NCBI RefSeq assembly: GCF_002871795.1
Contig: NZ_PNHL01000014.1
Coordinates: 1 to 64,000 of the forward strand
Source of the DNA: Brachybacterium sp. UMB0905
GTDB taxonomy: Bacteria > Actinomycetota > Actinomycetes > Actinomycetales > Dermabacteraceae
Direction of reading: 5' to 3'
DNA: 64,000 nt
This document shows, in pieces, positions 25,252 to 33,259 of the stretch (its first letter is position 1; every line of letters starts with the position of its first letter). The notes below the pieces were generated by a model, which saw only the letters and a program-made list of their open reading frames with translations, was not told the origin of the DNA and ran no database searches. Both the position numbers and the translations under genes were made by a program.

Positions 25252-26262
25252 ATGACCACCACTGACCAGGGAAACTTCGTCGATCAGCTGCGGTTCGATG
25301 ACGACACCGCAAAGAAGAAGAAGCGGAGTCCCGTCCTCAAGGGACAGCGGAAGGTTCCCCTCGCCCGGCGTCTGGCCTCCAGCTGGCAGCTCTACCTTCT
25401 GCTCATACCCGCCGTGGCCTGGGTGATCATCTTTGCCTACTGGCCGATGTACGGGATTCAGATCGCGTTCCGGGACTACACGCCCGTCGGTGGTCTCACC
25501 GGTTCCGATTGGGTAGGGCTGAAGCACATCGAGCGCTTCGTCACCAGCTACAACTTCACCCGGCTGCTGTGGAACACGATCGTCCTAGCCTTTTACGAGC
25601 TCCTGGTCGGCACCCCGATCCCGATTCTCCTGGCCCTGGCTCTCAACGCGGTCCGGCAGAAGTACTTCTCCCGCGTGGTCCAGCTCATCACGTACGCGCC
25701 GAACTTCATCTCCGTTGTCGTCGTAGTCGGCATCATGGTCATGCTGCTGGACCCGCGTACCGGAATCGTCCCCCACTTCATCAGCTTGCTCGGCATCTCT
25801 CCGCCGGATTTCCTCACCGACCCCGGGTGGTTCCGCCATACCTACGTGTGGTCCGGCGTCTGGCAGACCGCAGGCTTTAGCGCGATCATTTACCTCGCCG
25901 CGCTTTCCTCGGTGCCCCCGGAGCTGCACGAGGCGGCCAAGGTCGACGGCGCCTCGCATCTGCGCCGCATCTGGCATATCGACCTGCCCGCGATCCTGCC
26001 GATCGCCGTTGTGCTCATGATCCTCGCGGTCGGCTCGATCATGAGCGTTGGCTTCGAGAAGGTCCTGCTGATGCAGAACCAGCTGAACCTCACCACCTCC
26101 CAGGTCATCGATACCTACGTCTACGAGGTGGGTCTAAACAGTCCCATCCCGCAGTACAGCTATGCGACCGCTATCGGACTCTTCCGCAGCGTCATCGCTC
26201 TGGTCCTCCTGATCACAGTCAACTATCTGGCCCGTCGCATCACCAAGACGGGGCTGTTCTGA
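25252..26262 (+). CDS. Carbohydrate ABC importer permease, LplB type
   Basis: Partner permease of the LplC-type protein, 336 residues. A charged N-terminus with a KKKKRS cluster precedes six transmembrane helices, first LYLLLIPAVAWVIIFAYWP, and the family segment MYGIQIAFRDYTPVGGL. The EAA loop is PELHEAAKVDGASHLRRIWH. The start lies four bases after the upstream stop, so the two permeases are coupled and made in equal amounts. The binding protein follows 57 bp later. Confidence 0.92.
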   Translation: MTTTDQGNFVDQLRFDDDTAKKKKRSPVLKGQRKVPLARRLASSWQLYLLLIPAVAWVIIFAYWPMYGIQIAFRDYTPVGGLTGSDWVGLKHIERFVTSYNFTRLLWNTIVLAFYELLVGTPIPILLALALNAVRQKYFSRVVQLITYAPNFISVVVVVGIMVMLLDPRTGIVPHFISLLGISPPDFLTDPGWFRHTYVWSGVWQTAGFSAIIYLAALSSVPPELHEAAKVDGASHLRRIWHIDLPAILPIAVVLMILAVGSIMSVGFEKVLLMQNQLNLTTSQVIDTYVYEVGLNSPIPQYSYATAIGLFRSVIALVLLITVNYLARRITKTGLF

Positions 26263-26319
26263 CAGCGCTGGCACATCGCCCCACCCAATCCGCACCATCC
26301 ACAAGGAAGTGAGCCCCTC

Positions 26320-28083
26320 ATGACCACGAAAAACCGTCGTTCCGTCTCCCGACGCGGATTTATAACCCGGGCCGGCGCTGTGGGCGCCGCAGCCGTCGCT
26401 CTACCTTCCGTCCTGTCTGCCTGTGGTGGGGACAAGGGGGCAGACCCTGACATCGTCGGCGAGGACGACTACGAGCCTGGCAGTGCCTCTCCCCAGGTCG
26501 AGCTGGGCCCGGAGATCGAGGGCGTGAACTACGCCCCTGAATACAAGGGCCCCAAGGCCAGGGAGCTGGAGCCCTTCGGCGACGGCGAGACCGAGTTCAC
26601 CGTGCTGGGGCGCACCATCCCTGAGCTCGACTACGAGACCAACTACTACGCGAACCTGCTAGAAGAGAAGACCGGGGTCAAGGTCTCCTACCAGCCTGTC
26701 CCCCTGGGGGATGACGGCGTGACCACTGTGAACGCCATGCTCTCCGGCGGTGATCTACCGCATGCTCTGATGACCGGGATGGGACTGTTCTCCGTGTCGC
26801 AGGTTGCCGTCTACGGCCAGCAGGGGTTGTTCCTACCGCTGGACAAGCTGATCGATGAGCATGCCCCGCACATCCGCGAGATGTTCGAGCTGTTCCCGGA
26901 CATGCGCACGAACTTCACCGCCCCTGACGGGAAGCTGTACGCGGTCCCCTCGATGAATGACTGCTACCACTGCAAGATCGGGAGCGTGCGCACCTGGTAC
27001 AACACGACGTGGCTGGATGCCGTCGGTGCTTCTGTCCCTGAGACGCTGGAAGACTTCGATGCCCTGCTGGCCGAATGGAAGAGTTCCTCGAAGGTTCCGG
27101 ATGCCCCGCTGGTGGTGACCAAGTCGGACACGATGATGAACCTGTTCACGTTCTTCATGGGCGCGTTCACCGAGGCCACCAGCACCCATACGCTGCTGCG
27201 CGATGGGAAGATCGTCTGGGGTCCGACGGAGGATGCCTATCGCGAGGGAATGATCTGGATTCAGGAGCAGTTCGCCAAGGGACATTTCTCCAAGGACATC
27301 ATGTCGCTCACGGCAGAGCAGCTGCAGCGCCTGGGCGATGACCCGGAGGGCCCGCAGCTCGGCGTGGTCTACGGGAACTCGCAAGGTGATTTCGCTTCTT
27401 CCGTGGACTTCAAGGATCCGAAGGGCGTCGGCTCGGTGATGAAGCCGCTGCCGCCCATGGAGGGTCCTTCCGGGGTCCGCACCGTCGATTGGGCCTGGAA
27501 CCAGGTCGGCTCTCCGAACTTCGTGATCACGAATTCCTGTCCCGATCCCGTCCAGATGATCCGCTGGGCGGACTATCAGTTCGAACTGACCCTGACAATT
27601 TCGATGGGCCGCGGCGAGCAGGGCAAGGGCTGGGACTTCGCCGACACCGATCTCACGGGGATCGACGGCGAGCAGGCTCTGTACGAGGTGCTGGACGCCG
27701 GTGAGGACGTGGCGAACCAGGGCTGGTGGGAATGGGGCCCCTTCTTCAAGTCCCAGGACCAGCGCCATGGCGAGGCGGTCACGCCGGATTCTGGCTCGGT
27801 CGAACCGTCGCTCTACGAAGCCGGTGTGGCTTACGATCCGTACCAGATCCCCAAGGACCTGGTGGTGCCCACGATGGCTTACGACATGGAGCAGTCGGCG
27901 CAGATCGGTGAGCTGGAGACGAATGTCGTTCAGCACCTCCAGCAGACCTACGCGGCCCTCGCCACCGGCAGTTCAGACATGACCAAGGACGCGGACTGGC
28001 AGGCCTACGTGGAGAAGGCCAAGACGGTCGGCGTGGACAGCCTCGTGCAGATCTATCAGGAGGCCTACGACAACCAGGCGTGA
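26320..28083 (+). CDS. LplA-type sugar-binding lipoprotein with Tat-like signal
   Basis: A 587-residue extracellular solute-binding protein of the large LplA/YtcQ type. The signal begins MTTKNRRSVSRRGFITRAGA, with a twin-arginine SRRGF motif, then a hydrophobic stretch and the lipobox LSAC (Cys about residue 35), so it should be exported folded and lipid-anchored. The mature domain opens with an acidic linker (VGEDDYEPGSASPQVELGPE). It should deliver fucosylated oligosaccharide or L-fucose to the two permeases, judged only from neighbours (fucosidase and fucose catabolism). Start ATG follows AAGGAAGTGAG. Confidence 0.9.
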   Translation: MTTKNRRSVSRRGFITRAGAVGAAAVALPSVLSACGGDKGADPDIVGEDDYEPGSASPQVELGPEIEGVNYAPEYKGPKARELEPFGDGETEFTVLGRTIPELDYETNYYANLLEEKTGVKVSYQPVPLGDDGVTTVNAMLSGGDLPHALMTGMGLFSVSQVAVYGQQGLFLPLDKLIDEHAPHIREMFELFPDMRTNFTAPDGKLYAVPSMNDCYHCKIGSVRTWYNTTWLDAVGASVPETLEDFDALLAEWKSSSKVPDAPLVVTKSDTMMNLFTFFMGAFTEATSTHTLLRDGKIVWGPTEDAYREGMIWIQEQFAKGHFSKDIMSLTAEQLQRLGDDPEGPQLGVVYGNSQGDFASSVDFKDPKGVGSVMKPLPPMEGPSGVRTVDWAWNQVGSPNFVITNSCPDPVQMIRWADYQFELTLTISMGRGEQGKGWDFADTDLTGIDGEQALYEVLDAGEDVANQGWWEWGPFFKSQDQRHGEAVTPDSGSVEPSLYEAGVAYDPYQIPKDLVVPTMAYDMEQSAQIGELETNVVQHLQQTYAALATGSSDMTKDADWQAYVEKAKTVGVDSLVQIYQEAYDNQA

Positions 28084-28099
28084 TCGTCTGGAACGGGAC

Positions 28100-28141
28100 C
28101 GGGGCCGGTGATCGCCCGCCGATGGACGATCCCCGGCCCCG
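28100..28141 (+). terminator. Hairpin after the importer operon
   Basis: CGGGGCCGGTGATCG (28100-28114) pairs with CGATCCCCGGCCCCG (28127-28141), 14 of 15 bases, around a 12-base loop, 17 bp after the binding-protein stop. It has no long T run but fits a terminator by position. Confidence 0.6.
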
Positions 28142-28202
28142 CTGTCGGTTCTGATGCTGACAGATGCAGAAGAACAGTCACGATGAACGAAGGGTCGATC
28201 AT

Positions 28203-28762
28203 GAACACACCATCGATGACGAGCAGTGCAGCGCGTCCGCGGTCCGCAGAGCCCGCCGCGGTGCGGCCGAGCCGACGCAGCGTCCTGGGTGCCGCAACCG
28301 CAAGCCTCCTCCTCGCGCTCACCGGCCGCGTAGCGGCCACGGCCGCCCCGGGGCCGCGCCCCGCAGCAGGATGATCCCCGTCGGCGCTGAGCCGTCCGGA
28401 CCGGGTCTTCCTGCGCCGTGGACTGCGTCACAGTGCCCGGGTGATGCAGGAGCACATGGGCTCGGCACCCTCACCCGAGCTGTTCCGCTGTTCCGGGTTC
28501 ACTGACCCCACCTGGTACGACACGCCGTTGTGGCACGAGGAGCTCATGGAGGGTCTGCCGGAGAGCCCGTGGTCAGCCACGCGGAGTCCATCTCGATGGC
28601 AGCGAGCCGCTCCCCGACCGGATCCTCACCGGTCACCAGCTCGAGCGCGCCGATGATCTGTTCACCTACTGCTTCGGAGACGAGGAGAACTACTCCGAGC
28701 AGCTCGTGAAACACATCGCGCAGCTCGTCCCGCTGCTGCGCGCGGACGTCGCGCCGCGCCGC
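28203..28762 (+). pseudogene. Broken gene for a Tat-secreted protein of unrecognised family
   Basis: The region begins with a clear Tat signal peptide: ATG at 28203, then SRRSVLGAATASLLLALTG, ending soon after in a stop (28372). A second coding-like block in another frame (about 28380-28570) reads DRVFLRRGLRHSARVMQEHM and WYDTPLWHEELMEGLP. A third block in the remaining frame (about 28590-28762) reads GSEPLPDRILTGHQLERADD and FTYCFGDEENYSEQLVKHIA. All three have actinobacterial codon use and lie in order, which suggests one exported enzyme with at least two frameshifts or internal deletions. I do not recognise the family. Its place between the importer and the fucosidase suggests a secreted glycan-active protein. 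Confidence 0.5.
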
Positions 28763-30043
28763 TCAGGCAGCGTCGGGCCGCTCAGTGGTGGCGCGGTAGG
28801 CGATGTCGGCATCGGGCACCGGGGCGCCGGTCGCGTCGTGCACCCGCGCGGCCTCGAGCACGGGGCTGTCGCCCTCAAGCTCAACGCGCAGCTCGGCGGC
28901 GCGCACGGGCTGTTCGAGCCGGTGGATGCGGCGCACCCCGATGGTGCCGCCGGAGGCGAGGACGGTGCCGTCCTCATGCAGCACTCGATGCGCGCTCACA
29001 CGCTGCCCGTCCTCGAGGCGCTCAACGAGCTCGATGTGGTCGAAGGTCTGCTCCCCGCCGAGATCGATGCGGACCGAGTTGCCTTCTTGCCGCACCGTCC
29101 CCTCGGTCGGGGACCCGAAGCGAGCCTCGAGCGCAGCAGCGAACTCCGCCACTCGCGCCGCATCCTCCGGGTCGATCCGTCCGCGCGGATCCGGTGGGAT
29201 GTTCAGCAGCAGGTTCGCGCCCAGGCCGATCGAACGGTCGTGGATGGCGAGCAGGTGCGCGAGGGATTTGGGCTCCTCCCCCTCCTGCCAGAACCAGCCA
29301 CGGCGCAGCGACACATCGCACTCCGGCGGGAGGTAGCGCGCCTCGGCGGTCTCCAGCACGTCCTCGTCATAGTTGTTGAGGTCAGTGGAGGTGGTCACGT
29401 AGTGGACCGGGTCGGCGGCCAGACCGTCCTCATTGCCCACCCAGCGGATGGTGGCCGGCCCCATGTTGAACACCATGGCGCCCGGCTGCAGCTCGTCGAT
29501 GAGCGCGCCGATCGACTCCCAGTCGTATTCACGGCCCGCGGAGCCAGCGCCGTCGAACCACAGCTCGCACAGCTCTCCGTAGTTCGTGCACAGCTCCCGC
29601 AGCTGGCGCAGGTAGAACTCGTCGTACCGCGCAGGATCGTCATACTCGGGGGCGTGGCGGTCCCAGGGCGACAGGTACAGCCCGAGCTTCACCCCGTGCC
29701 GACGGGCGGCATCGGCGACCTCGGCGACAAGGTCTCCCTTCCCGTCTCGCCACGGGGAGGAGGCGACGGAGTAGTCCGTGGTGGCGGTGGGCCACAGGCA
29801 GAAGCCGTCATGGTGCTTCGCGGTCAGCACGACGTACCGTGCGCCGAGGTCGCGGGCGGTGCGCACCCACTCATCGGCGTCCAGGTCACTGGGATTGAAG
29901 CTCGACGCCGGGAGCGTCCCATCGGACCATTCGACCCCGGCGAAGGTGTTCACACCCACATGGAAGAAGACGCCGAGCCCGTCACGTTGCCAAGTGAGCT
30001 GCGCGGGCGTCGGACGAAGCGGCGGAAAGTCCATGCGCACCAT
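28763..30043 (-). CDS. Alpha-L-fucosidase (GH29)
   Basis: Retaining glycosidase releasing L-fucose from glycans or oligosaccharides. The 426-residue protein has LGVFFHVGVNTFAGVEWSDG at the start, the GH29 fingerprint VVLTAKHHDGFCLWPT, LYLSPWDRHAPEY, and the nucleophile aspartate in CELWFDGAGS. LLLNIPPDPRGRIDPEDAAR closes the barrel, followed by a beta-sandwich tail. No signal peptide is seen, so it should act in the cytoplasm on imported fucosides. There are two possible ATG starts (30043 and 30034), neither with a strong ribosome site. It faces the importer operon and supplies fucose to the FucD pathway. Confidence 0.92.
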   Translation of the reverse strand: MVRMDFPPLRPTPAQLTWQRDGLGVFFHVGVNTFAGVEWSDGTLPASSFNPSDLDADEWVRTARDLGARYVVLTAKHHDGFCLWPTATTDYSVASSPWRDGKGDLVAEVADAARRHGVKLGLYLSPWDRHAPEYDDPARYDEFYLRQLRELCTNYGELCELWFDGAGSAGREYDWESIGALIDELQPGAMVFNMGPATIRWVGNEDGLAADPVHYVTTSTDLNNYDEDVLETAEARYLPPECDVSLRRGWFWQEGEEPKSLAHLLAIHDRSIGLGANLLLNIPPDPRGRIDPEDAARVAEFAAALEARFGSPTEGTVRQEGNSVRIDLGGEQTFDHIELVERLEDGQRVSAHRVLHEDGTVLASGGTIGVRRIHRLEQPVRAAELRVELEGDSPVLEAARVHDATGAPVPDADIAYRATTERPDAA

Positions 30044-30125
30044 TTCACCAAAGATCGGGTGTTTAGGGAAGCGGAGGGCCTCATCGTGGGAAGCTCACCG
30101 GTGCCCGCGGGCTACGCTGGTCCGC

Positions 30126-30815
30126 ATGCCTTCCCCCGACGCGCGCCCCGGCCCTTCCCAGGTTCCGACGTGGGTGCTGCGCGCCAATGAAGCGATCGAC
30201 GCGTTGCTCCTCGCCGTCCGTATCCAGCTGACCTGGCTGCTGCTGACCCTGCTGGGTGCGGTGGTGCTGGGCATTGCCCCGGCCACCGCCGCTGCCGGAG
30301 ATGCGTTCCTCGCCGCCCGGCACGGCGCGCGCGTGCGCGTACTGCCGCTGATGTGGGACAGCTGGAAGCGGGAGTTCGCACCCGCGAACCTGCGCATGCT
30401 GCCGCTGCTGATCGTGCAGGCGGGGGCGCTGGCCATGCTGTGGATCATCATGGGCGGCGGCGTGCCCGGCTCGGTTCCCGCCCTGCTGCTGTCTGGGGCT
30501 GCGGTGATCAGCGCCGCCTGGTCCACCGTGTCTCTCGCGATCCTCGCCGTCGTGCCGCGCACCCGTCGGCAGGACCTCATCACCTCCTGGAGGCTCGCCC
30601 TGCTGCTGCCCGCGATGGTGCCACTGCGGTTCATCGGCCTCATCCTGCTGCTGGTGGCGTGGACAGCGCTGTGCACCGTGGCACCGCCGCTCGCCCTGCT
30701 GTTCGGTGCGGCGGTCGCGGTACGGATCGCCGTGTGGCTGCTGAGCCTGCACCTGGAGGTCCTACTCGAGGACCTCGCCGCGACCGCGCGGGCGAATGCC
30801 CGCGCGCGCAGCTGA
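30126..30815 (+). CDS. DUF624/YesL-family membrane protein
   Basis: A 229-residue integral membrane protein with about five hydrophobic helices (for example IQLTWLLLTLLGAVVLGIAP and LRFIGLILLLVAWTALC). WDSWKREFAPANLR in the cytoplasmic loop and the two-block layout are typical of DUF624 proteins such as YesL, which accompany LplB/YtcP-type sugar importers. Its function is unknown; a link to import or sensing of complex sugars is inferred from repeated co-occurrence. It is divergent from the fucosidase gene by 82 bp. Confidence 0.8.
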   Translation: MPSPDARPGPSQVPTWVLRANEAIDALLLAVRIQLTWLLLTLLGAVVLGIAPATAAAGDAFLAARHGARVRVLPLMWDSWKREFAPANLRMLPLLIVQAGALAMLWIIMGGGVPGSVPALLLSGAAVISAAWSTVSLAILAVVPRTRRQDLITSWRLALLLPAMVPLRFIGLILLLVAWTALCTVAPPLALLFGAAVAVRIAVWLLSLHLEVLLEDLAATARANARARS

Positions 30816-30929
30816 ACACCGAACCCACGGTGCAGCCGCGCCCGTGGTCCCGCGGCGGAGGGATACGCTGGTGCACATGACCGCCCGGGGCGTCATGGAC
30901 GCCCGGTGACGAGCAGCGAACGGAGAGAG

Positions 30930-32411
30930 ATGACCCATCTGGACGTGAGCCGCGCTGATGCGGTGCTGATCGGCGGCGGGATCGCGAGCGCCACCCTCGC
31001 CGCGATGCTCACGGAGCTTGAGCCCGACTGGAACGTGGTGGTCCTGGAGCGCCTGGATCAGCTGGGCGCGGAGTCCTCCGATGCCTGGAACAACGCCGGC
31101 ACCGGCCACAGCGCACTGTGCGAGCTGAACTACACCCCGCAGGACGTGGACGGCTCCGTCAGCCCCGCCAAGGCGATCTCCATCAACGAGCAGTTCCAGG
31201 TCTCCCGCCAGTTCTGGGCCCACCTGGTGGAGAACGACCGCATCGGCGATCCCTCCTCCTTCATCCACACCGTGCCGCATATGAGCTTCGTGCACGGCCT
31301 GGAGAACGCGGACTACCTGCGACGGCGCCACGAGGCACTGGTGGCGAACCCCCTATTCGACCGCATGGAGTTCACCACCGAGCACGCGCAGCTGGCCGCC
31401 TGGGCGCCGCTGGTCAGCGACGGCCGCCCAGTCACCGAGTCGATCGCCGCCACCCGCTCCCCCGACGGCACCGATGTGGACTTCGGGTCGCTCACCCGCG
31501 AGATGCTCGCCTTCGCCGAACGCGCTGGTACCACCGTGAAGACCTCCACCGAGGTGGTGGACCTGCGACGCATGGGCTCCGACTGGGGCGTCATGGCCCG
31601 CTCCACCTCGAGCGGTGACATGCACGTCGTCCGGGCACCGTTCGTGTTCGTCGGCGCCGGCGGCTACGCCCTGCCGCTGCTGCAGCGCTCCGGGATCGAG
31701 GAGATCCGCGGCTTCGGCGGCTTCCCCATCTCCGGGCAGTGGCTGCGATGCACGAACCCTGAGGTAATTGCTCGGCACGACGCGAAGGTGTACGGCAAGG
31801 CCGCCGTCGGCGCCCCGCCCATGTCGGTCCCCCACCTGGACACCCGTTATGTGAACGGCGAACGTTCCCTGCTGTTCGGCCCCTACGCCGGCTGGACCCC
31901 GAAGTTCCTCAAGACCGGACGCTGGACGGACCTGCTTCAGTCCGTGAAGCCCAGCAACGTCACCCACATGATGGCCGTCGCCCCGCCGAACCTGGACCTC
32001 ATGGTGTACCTGGGCTCTCAGCTCGCCGCCACGCGGCATCAGCGCTTCACGGCGCTGCTGGAGTACATGCCCTCCGCCGAGGAATCGGACTGGGAGCAGA
32101 TCACCGCCGGACAGCGGGTGCAGGTGATCGCCCCGGACAAGACCAAGCACGGGGTGCTGCAGTTCGGCACGCAGCTGATCACCGCGGCCGATGGGTCGAT
32201 CGGCGGGATGCTCGGCGCCTCCCCCGGCGCCTCCACCGCCACCTCCATCATGCTGCGGCTGCTGGAGACGATGTTCCCCGAGCGGATCGAGCGCTGGCGC
32301 CCGCAGATCACCCAGATGGTGCCCTCCTGGGGCACAGACCTCTCCGCGGACCGCGAGCTGGCCCATCGCACCCTCGAACACACTGCCGCGGCGCTGGGCC
32401 TGGAGCACTGA
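30930..32411 (+). CDS. mqo: Malate:quinone oxidoreductase
   Basis: Membrane-associated FAD enzyme oxidising malate to oxaloacetate and passing electrons to quinone. The 493-residue protein has the FAD-binding start DAVLIGGGIASATLAAMLTE, AWNNAGTGHSALCELNYTPQ, SFIHTVPHMSFVHG and the C-terminal GMLGASPGASTATSIMLRLL. ATG 30930 (MTHLDVSRADAV) has GGAGAG before it. The lactate-oxidation operon begins 53 bp after it, so mqo and lutABC may form one respiratory unit for organic acids. Confidence 0.95.
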   Translation: MTHLDVSRADAVLIGGGIASATLAAMLTELEPDWNVVVLERLDQLGAESSDAWNNAGTGHSALCELNYTPQDVDGSVSPAKAISINEQFQVSRQFWAHLVENDRIGDPSSFIHTVPHMSFVHGLENADYLRRRHEALVANPLFDRMEFTTEHAQLAAWAPLVSDGRPVTESIAATRSPDGTDVDFGSLTREMLAFAERAGTTVKTSTEVVDLRRMGSDWGVMARSTSSGDMHVVRAPFVFVGAGGYALPLLQRSGIEEIRGFGGFPISGQWLRCTNPEVIARHDAKVYGKAAVGAPPMSVPHLDTRYVNGERSLLFGPYAGWTPKFLKTGRWTDLLQSVKPSNVTHMMAVAPPNLDLMVYLGSQLAATRHQRFTALLEYMPSAEESDWEQITAGQRVQVIAPDKTKHGVLQFGTQLITAADGSIGGMLGASPGASTATSIMLRLLETMFPERIERWRPQITQMVPSWGTDLSADRELAHRTLEHTAAALGLEH

Positions 32412-32464
32412 TCGCAGCAACGCCGCCCACCTGAGAGCGCAACCCCCGACTGTGAGGAGCACGG

Positions 32465-33259
32465 ATGCGGATCTCCCTGATGACCACCTGCCTGGTGGAT
32501 GTGATGGCGCCCGATGTGGCGCGCTCCACCGTGCTGCTGCTGGAGCGGCTCGGCCACGAGGTGGTGTTCGATGAGCGCCAGACCTGCTGCGGGCAGATGC
32601 ACACCAACTCCGGCTACTACACGGAAGCCGCCCCGGTGGTGCGCTCCTTCGTGGACACCTTCGAGCCGGCCCTCGAAGAGGTCGATGCGATCGTCATGCC
32701 CTCGGGGTCCTGCACCGGCTGCGTGCGCGACCAGCACGCCCTCGTGGCCCGCCACGAAGGAGACGCCCAGCTCGAGGAGCGTGCGGCACGGGTCGCGGCG
32801 AAGACCTACGAACTCTCCGAGCTGCTCGTGGACGTGCTGAAGGTGACCGACGTGGGGGCGTACTTCCCGCACTCGGTGACCTACCACCCCACCTGCCACT
32901 CCATGCGGTTCCTCAAAGTGGGGCCGCGCCCGCTGAAGCTGCTGCGCGCCGTGGAGGGCATCGAGGTGAAGAACCTGCCAAGCTCCGATACCTGCTGCGG
33001 CTTCGGCGGCACCTTCTCGGTGAAGAACGACGCCACGAGCGATGCGATGGTCACCGATAAGGCCAGCAACGTCGTGGCCAGCGGCGCAGAGTACGTGGTG
33101 GCCGGGGACGCTTCGTGCCTGATGAACATCGGCGGAAAACTGCAACGCACCGGCCATGGCAGCAGCGGGCCGCGTGCCATCCATCTGGCGCAGATCCTCG
33201 CCTCCACCCGCGAGCAGCCGTTCGTCCCCGCGGACACCATCCTCGGGAGGGCCTCATGA
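32465..33259 (+). CDS. lutA: Lactate utilisation protein LutA (CCG-domain subunit)
   Basis: Subunit of the LutABC (LldEFG) L-lactate oxidase complex, 264 residues. Two CCG domains carry the cysteine clusters RQTCCGQMHTN, PSGSCTGCVRD, YHPTCHSMRF and SDTCCGFGGTFSVKN, which probably bind an iron-sulfur or heterodisulfide-type cofactor. The stop overlaps the lutB start by 4 bp (ATGA), so subunits are made together. Ribosome site GAGGAGC lies before the ATG. Confidence 0.93.
   Translation: MRISLMTTCLVDVMAPDVARSTVLLLERLGHEVVFDERQTCCGQMHTNSGYYTEAAPVVRSFVDTFEPALEEVDAIVMPSGSCTGCVRDQHALVARHEGDAQLEERAARVAAKTYELSELLVDVLKVTDVGAYFPHSVTYHPTCHSMRFLKVGPRPLKLLRAVEGIEVKNLPSSDTCCGFGGTFSVKNDATSDAMVTDKASNVVASGAEYVVAGDASCLMNIGGKLQRTGHGSSGPRAIHLAQILASTREQPFVPADTILGRAS

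Noticed and set aside
28706..30190. 494-residue plus-strand open frame opposite the fucosidase
   Set aside because: Only its first 20 or so residues look coding (end of the broken secreted-protein gene); the remainder is antisense to GH29.
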